From: Halorubrum sp. 2020YC2
GTDB taxonomy: Archaea > Halobacteriota > Halobacteria > Halobacteriales > Haloferacaceae
Direction: 5' to 3'
DNA: 64,000 nt
Assembly (NCBI RefSeq): GCF_018623055.1
Contig: NZ_CP076019.1
Location: 1 to 64,000, forward strand
Shown here: positions 61,084-64,000 of the stretch, one piece after another
Layout: each line of letters begins with the position of its first letter
Numbering within the stretch: the stretch's first letter is position 1
The notes under the pieces: model-generated
What the model was told of the DNA's origin: nothing
The model's database searches: none
What the model saw: only the letters and a program-made list of their open reading frames with translations
Program-made: the position numbers and the translations under genes

Positions 61084-61302
61084 ATGGACGTGACCGTCGA
61101 GGTCGTCGGGGAGGGGACCGAAGAGCACAGCCTCGCCGCCGACGCAACGTACGACGACCTGATCCGCGCCGCGGGCTACCACCCCCAGGAGGCGTCGGCG
61201 CTGGTCGACGGCTCGCCGGTCCCGGGCGACCGCGTCGTCGACGCCGACGAGGTCCGAGTCCTGCGACTGATAAAAGGCGGCGCGACGGACGGCGGCGCGT
61301 GA
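61084..61302 (+). CDS. SAMP2-like ubiquitin-like modifier with C-terminal extension
   Basis: A 72-residue beta-grasp protein: MDVTVEVVGEGTEEHSLAAD, ATYDDLIRAAGYHPQEASAL, VDGSPVPGDRVVDADEVRVL, then RLIKGGATDGGA. The sequence closely follows SAMP2, used for protein conjugation and tRNA thiolation, whose mature C-terminus is the di-glycine of LIKGG. Here GG is at 65-66 but six residues follow, so activation would need trimming. Its stop overlaps the GNAT gene by four bases. Confidence 0.85.
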   Translation: MDVTVEVVGEGTEEHSLAADATYDDLIRAAGYHPQEASALVDGSPVPGDRVVDADEVRVLRLIKGGATDGGA

Positions 61303-61775
61303 CCGGGGAGCGCGGCCCGTCCGATCCCTCCGCCTCCCGTGACCTTCCCGACCCGCCCGAGGACGTGATCGTCGATCAGGCCAGCCCCGACGACCGCCTC
61401 GACGTCCTCCGGGTCCTCGACGCAGCGATGCTGGAGACCGACGCGGACGCCGTCGACGACCGGATCGCGGCCGGCGACGCCCTCGTCGCGCGCTCGACGC
61501 GGACCGGCGGGGTCGTCGGCGCCCTGGTCGCCATGCGGCCCGACCCGGATCGGCTCCACGTCGACGCCGTCGCGGTCAGGCGGGCGCGTCGCGGTCAGGG
61601 GATCGGCTCCGCGCTCGTCGCGGCGGCGGTCCGGCGCGGCGAGTCGGACCCCGCGGTCGAGGGCGTCACCGCGGCGTTCGACGCCGACTTGGCCGCTTTC
61701 TACGAGGCGTTGGGGTTCGCGGTCGACGACGGCGGCGCGGGCGAGGGGCGACGCGTCGGCCGGCGCTCGGCGTAA
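61299..61775 (+). CDS. GNAT-family N-acetyltransferase
   Basis: A 158-residue protein from GTG 61299. RLHVDAVAVRRARRGQGIGS (acetyl-CoA-binding R-x-x-G-x-G loop) and FDADLAAFYEALGFAVDDGG are the GNAT hallmarks. Coupled to the SAMP-like gene, it might act in the same process; substrate unknown. Confidence 0.88.
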   Translation: MTGERGPSDPSASRDLPDPPEDVIVDQASPDDRLDVLRVLDAAMLETDADAVDDRIAAGDALVARSTRTGGVVGALVAMRPDPDRLHVDAVAVRRARRGQGIGSALVAAAVRRGESDPAVEGVTAAFDADLAAFYEALGFAVDDGGAGEGRRVGRRSA

Positions 61776-61853
61776 CTCCCCTCGCGGTCCCCGCGAACCG
61801 GCGGCTTCCGGCGAACGACGCCGATAAACGGCCGGCCGGCCTACGAGCCGCCA

Positions 61854-62660
61854 ATGAGTGGAAAAGACGACTATTACAACCGGTCCAAACAGCAGGGGTA
61901 CCGCGCCCGGTCCGCCTACAAGCTGAAACAGCTCGACGAGGAGGCGGACCTGCTCGCCCCCGGCGACACCGTGGTCGACCTCGGGGCCGCGCCCGGCGGC
62001 TGGCTCCAGGTCGCCGCCGAGGAAGTCGGCGAGGGCGGCACCGTCGTCGGCGTCGACCTCCAGCGCATCGACGACCTCGACGACCACGAGGCGGAGACGA
62101 TCCGCGGGGACGTGACCGAGGAACGCACCCGCCACTACCTGCGGGAGGCGGTCGGCGAGAGCGGCGCGGACGTCGTCCTCTCGGACATGGCGCCGAACAT
62201 GACCGGCGAGTACAACCTCGACCACGCCCGGTCGGTCCACCTCGCGCGGCAGGCGTTCGACGCCGCCGACGAACTGCTCGCGACCGGCGGCGACTTCGTC
62301 GTGAAGGTGTTCCAAGGCGAGGACCTCGACGCCTTCCGCGACGACGTGAGCGAGGCGTTCCAGTACGTCCGGACCGTCTCGCCGCCCGCCTCGCGCGACG
62401 CCTCCTCCGAGGTGTACCTCGTCGCGAAGGGGTACACCGCGTCGCCCGTCTCCGAGGGCGACCGGGTCGAGGTGACGGTCGAGGAGGAGGGCGACGAGGG
62501 CGACGGCATCGCCTACGTCGACGGCTACACCCTCTTCGTCGACGCCGACGTGGGCGAGAGCCTCGCGGTCGAGGTCACCGACGTCAAGCCGCGGTTCGGC
62601 TTCGCGGAGCGCGCCGACGGGAAGCGTGCCGACGAGGACGAGCCGACGCGGTCGGCCTGA
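61854..62660 (+). CDS. rlmE: 23S rRNA 2'-O-methyltransferase (FtsJ/RlmE type) with TRAM domain
   Basis: A 268-residue protein. YYNRSKQQGYRARSAYKLKQ carries the first catalytic Lys, VDLGAAPGGWLQVAAE is the SAM motif, DVVLSDMAPNMTG the catalytic Asp and GDFVVKVFQG the second Lys, giving the KDKE set of FtsJ enzymes. After residue ~200 a TRAM-like RNA-binding domain (VTVEEEGDEGDGIAYVDGYT, LFVDADVGESLAVEVTDVKP) is added, usual in archaeal homologues. It methylates U of the 23S A loop. Confidence 0.92.
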   Translation: MSGKDDYYNRSKQQGYRARSAYKLKQLDEEADLLAPGDTVVDLGAAPGGWLQVAAEEVGEGGTVVGVDLQRIDDLDDHEAETIRGDVTEERTRHYLREAVGESGADVVLSDMAPNMTGEYNLDHARSVHLARQAFDAADELLATGGDFVVKVFQGEDLDAFRDDVSEAFQYVRTVSPPASRDASSEVYLVAKGYTASPVSEGDRVEVTVEEEGDEGDGIAYVDGYTLFVDADVGESLAVEVTDVKPRFGFAERADGKRADEDEPTRSA

Positions 62661-62769
62661 GTCGACGCGGTCAGTCTGAGCCGACGCGGTCGGCCGATCT
62701 CTTGCGCCACCGCCCGGCGCCCGCACGTCTTCGCGACCGGTATCAAGCGAGATAATTCGACTCTCGGTC

Positions 62770-62777
62770 TTATATAC
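62770..62777 (+). promoter_or_regulatory. TATA box of the soluble transducer gene
   Basis: TTATATAC is centred 27 bp before ATG 62800, predicting a leaderless transcript. Confidence 0.55.
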
Positions 62778-62799
62778 CCCCGTAGGCGAGTGGCGACAA

Positions 62800-64000
62800 A
62801 TGGACGGCGACGACGCGAGCGACCGGTCCGGTCCGGGTCCCGCAGGCGGGGACCGTTTGACGGCATCGACAGGCGCGGAGGCGACCGCCGACGGCGGGGT
62901 CGCGGCCGAGGAGACGGCGGCCCGCGGGACGGTCGCCGGAGGCGACGTTCCGGTCTCGGCGTTCCGCGAGACCGCGGAGCGGCTCGCGGAGGGCGACCTC
63001 GGGGCTCGGTTCTCGGCCGACGAGATCGACGGCGAGGCGGCGGCGCTGGCGGCGGCGCTCAACGAGTTCGTCGACGGGGTCGCGGAGACGGTGTCCGCGG
63101 TCGACGGCTTCGGCGACGAGGTCGCGGGCGCGACCGAGCACGTCCGATCGAACGTCGACCGCGCGAAGGCGCAGAGCGACGAGGTGTACGCCGCGGTCGA
63201 CGACATCGAGTCGGCGGCGGCCCGCCAGCGCGACGACATCGCGGCCGCGACGAGCGAGCTTCAGACCGTCTCGGCGGCCACCGAGGAGGTCGCCGCCTCC
63301 GCGGACCAGGTGGCCGAGACCGCGGCCGGCGTCGCCGAGCGGACCGACGAGGGGACCGACGCCGCGAGCGCCGCAATCGAGGACCTCCGCGTCGTGGACG
63401 AGCGGACCGAGGAGGCGCTCGAACGGGTCGAGACGCTGGAGTCGGAGGTCGCGGCGATCGAGGACGTCACCGACCTGATACAGGACATCGCGGACGAGAC
63501 GAACATCCTCGCGCTCAACGCCTCGATCGAGGCGGCCCGCGCCGGCGAGGCCGGCGCCGGCTTCGAGGTGGTCGCGGAGGAGGTCAAGAGCCTCGCGGAG
63601 GAGGCCCGCGACGCGACCGGCGAGATCGAGTCGTCGATCCGGTCGGTGCGCGCGGAGACGGACGCGACCGTCGACGAGATGACCGAGATGCGCGAGCGCG
63701 CCGACGAGGGGATAGCCACCGCCGAGGCGGCGCTGGAGGCGTTCACCGACCTCGCGGCCGACGTCGAGGAGACGACGAGCGGGGTCGCGGAGATCCGCGA
63801 CGCCACCGACGACCAGGCGACCTCGATCGAGGCGGTGGTCGACGCGGTCGAGTCGGTGGGCGACTTAGCCGAGGAGACGGTCGCGGACGCCGGCGACGCC
63901 ACCGCGGTCGCGCACGCGCAGAAGACGTCGCTGGCGGAGGTGGCCGCCGGCGCCGCGACGCTCTCCGACCGGACCGGCACCCTCGACGACGCGCTCGACG
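62800..64000 (+). CDS. Soluble methyl-accepting-type transducer, 3' partial
   Basis: At least 400 residues, running off the right edge. No transmembrane helix is present. After a ~45-residue low-complexity start, a HAMP-like stretch (VSAFRETAERLAEGDLGARF) leads to a full MCP coiled coil with the signalling tip [20 protein letters not shown] and GAGFEVVAEEVKSLAEEARD. It is probably a cytoplasmic Htr-type transducer. It has no sensor domain visible in the window, and no relation to the opsin-like module other than family. Confidence 0.9.
   Translation, partial: MDGDDASDRSGPGPAGGDRLTASTGAEATADGGVAAEETAARGTVAGGDVPVSAFRETAERLAEGDLGARFSADEIDGEAAALAAALNEFVDGVAETVSAVDGFGDEVAGATEHVRSNVDRAKAQSDEVYAAVDDIESAAARQRDDIAAATSELQTVSAATEEVAASADQVAETAAGVAERTDEGTDAASAAIEDLRVVDERTEEALERVETLESEVAAIEDVTDLIQDIADETNILALNASIEAARAGEAGAGFEVVAEEVKSLAEEARDATGEIESSIRSVRAETDATVDEMTEMRERADEGIATAEAALEAFTDLAADVEETTSGVAEIRDATDDQATSIEAVVDAVESVGDLAEETVADAGDATAVAHAQKTSLAEVAAGAATLSDRTGTLDDALD

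Overview
The window comes from a halophilic archaeon (class Halobacteria). The DNA is GC-rich, the proteins are strongly acidic, and promoters look archaeal (TATA-like boxes about 27 nt before start codons, many leaderless). Marker genes agree: Orc1/Cdc6, TFB, NreA, a SAMP-type ubiquitin-like modifier, GatB of the archaeal transamidation route and a PGF-CTERM S-layer glycoprotein. The overall feel is Halorubrum-like, but that is an impression, not a measurement. Core genes on both sides (glyS, gatB, pyrE, rlmE, thrC, acd) suggest a main chromosome.

Layout. 1-10.2 kb: lactate use (FAD/Fe-S dehydrogenase cut by the left edge, then a lactate permease), a methyltransferase, a cobalamin-binding-type protein, an ABC-2 exporter and a thioesterase. 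10.4-12.8 kb: a two-TM HAMP chemotaxis transducer followed by a seven-helix opsin homologue whose retinal-binding lysine is arginine; the order and spacing are those of htr-sop pairs, so this looks like a light-independent descendant of a sensory rhodopsin complex. 12.9-14.4 kb: an orc1/cdc6 gene surrounded by five copies of a 12-15 bp repeat, a probable replication origin. 14.4-20.0 kb: a toxin-antitoxin graveyard containing duplicated and rearranged UPF0175/PIN, DUF433/DUF5615-type and nucleotidyltransferase modules, an intact VapBC-type pair, a TumA/TumE-like pair, and two IS200/IS605-type hairpin scars. 20.4-23.6 kb: the S-layer glycoprotein with a leader ORF that overlaps its start codon. 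23.8-27 kb: a RelBE-type pair, small proteins and an intact TnpB element with a DUF2080 partner.

27-46 kb is mostly core: two regulators, a PAS histidine kinase, ADP-forming acetyl-CoA synthetase plus a Pta-like P-loop protein, DUF373, a lipoprotein, a radical SAM protein with unusual cysteine spacing, NreA, a TFB that has lost its zinc-ribbon cysteines, RNase HI, a PadR regulator and pyrophosphatase. A second TnpB element, frameshifted, ends at 46.7 kb. 47.2-49.5 kb holds a small hydrophobic peptide gene convergent with a CHAT-domain (caspase-like) protease gene, in AT-rich DNA. 49.7-62.7 kb returns to housekeeping genes: aspartoacylase family, thrC, ketopantoate reductase, CBS protein, glyS, dolichol-kinase-like, tRNA-Ser(CGA), MoxR, pyrE, gatB, SAMP2-like, GNAT and rlmE. 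A second, apparently soluble transducer runs off the right edge.

Two themes cut across the genes. A structured intergenic repeat with a ~59-bp internal unit and TTATAAA motifs occurs three times (37.8, 38.5 and 60.3 kb). Three otherwise ordinary genes carry single-base losses in G/C homopolymers, which may be sequence errors rather than real lesions.
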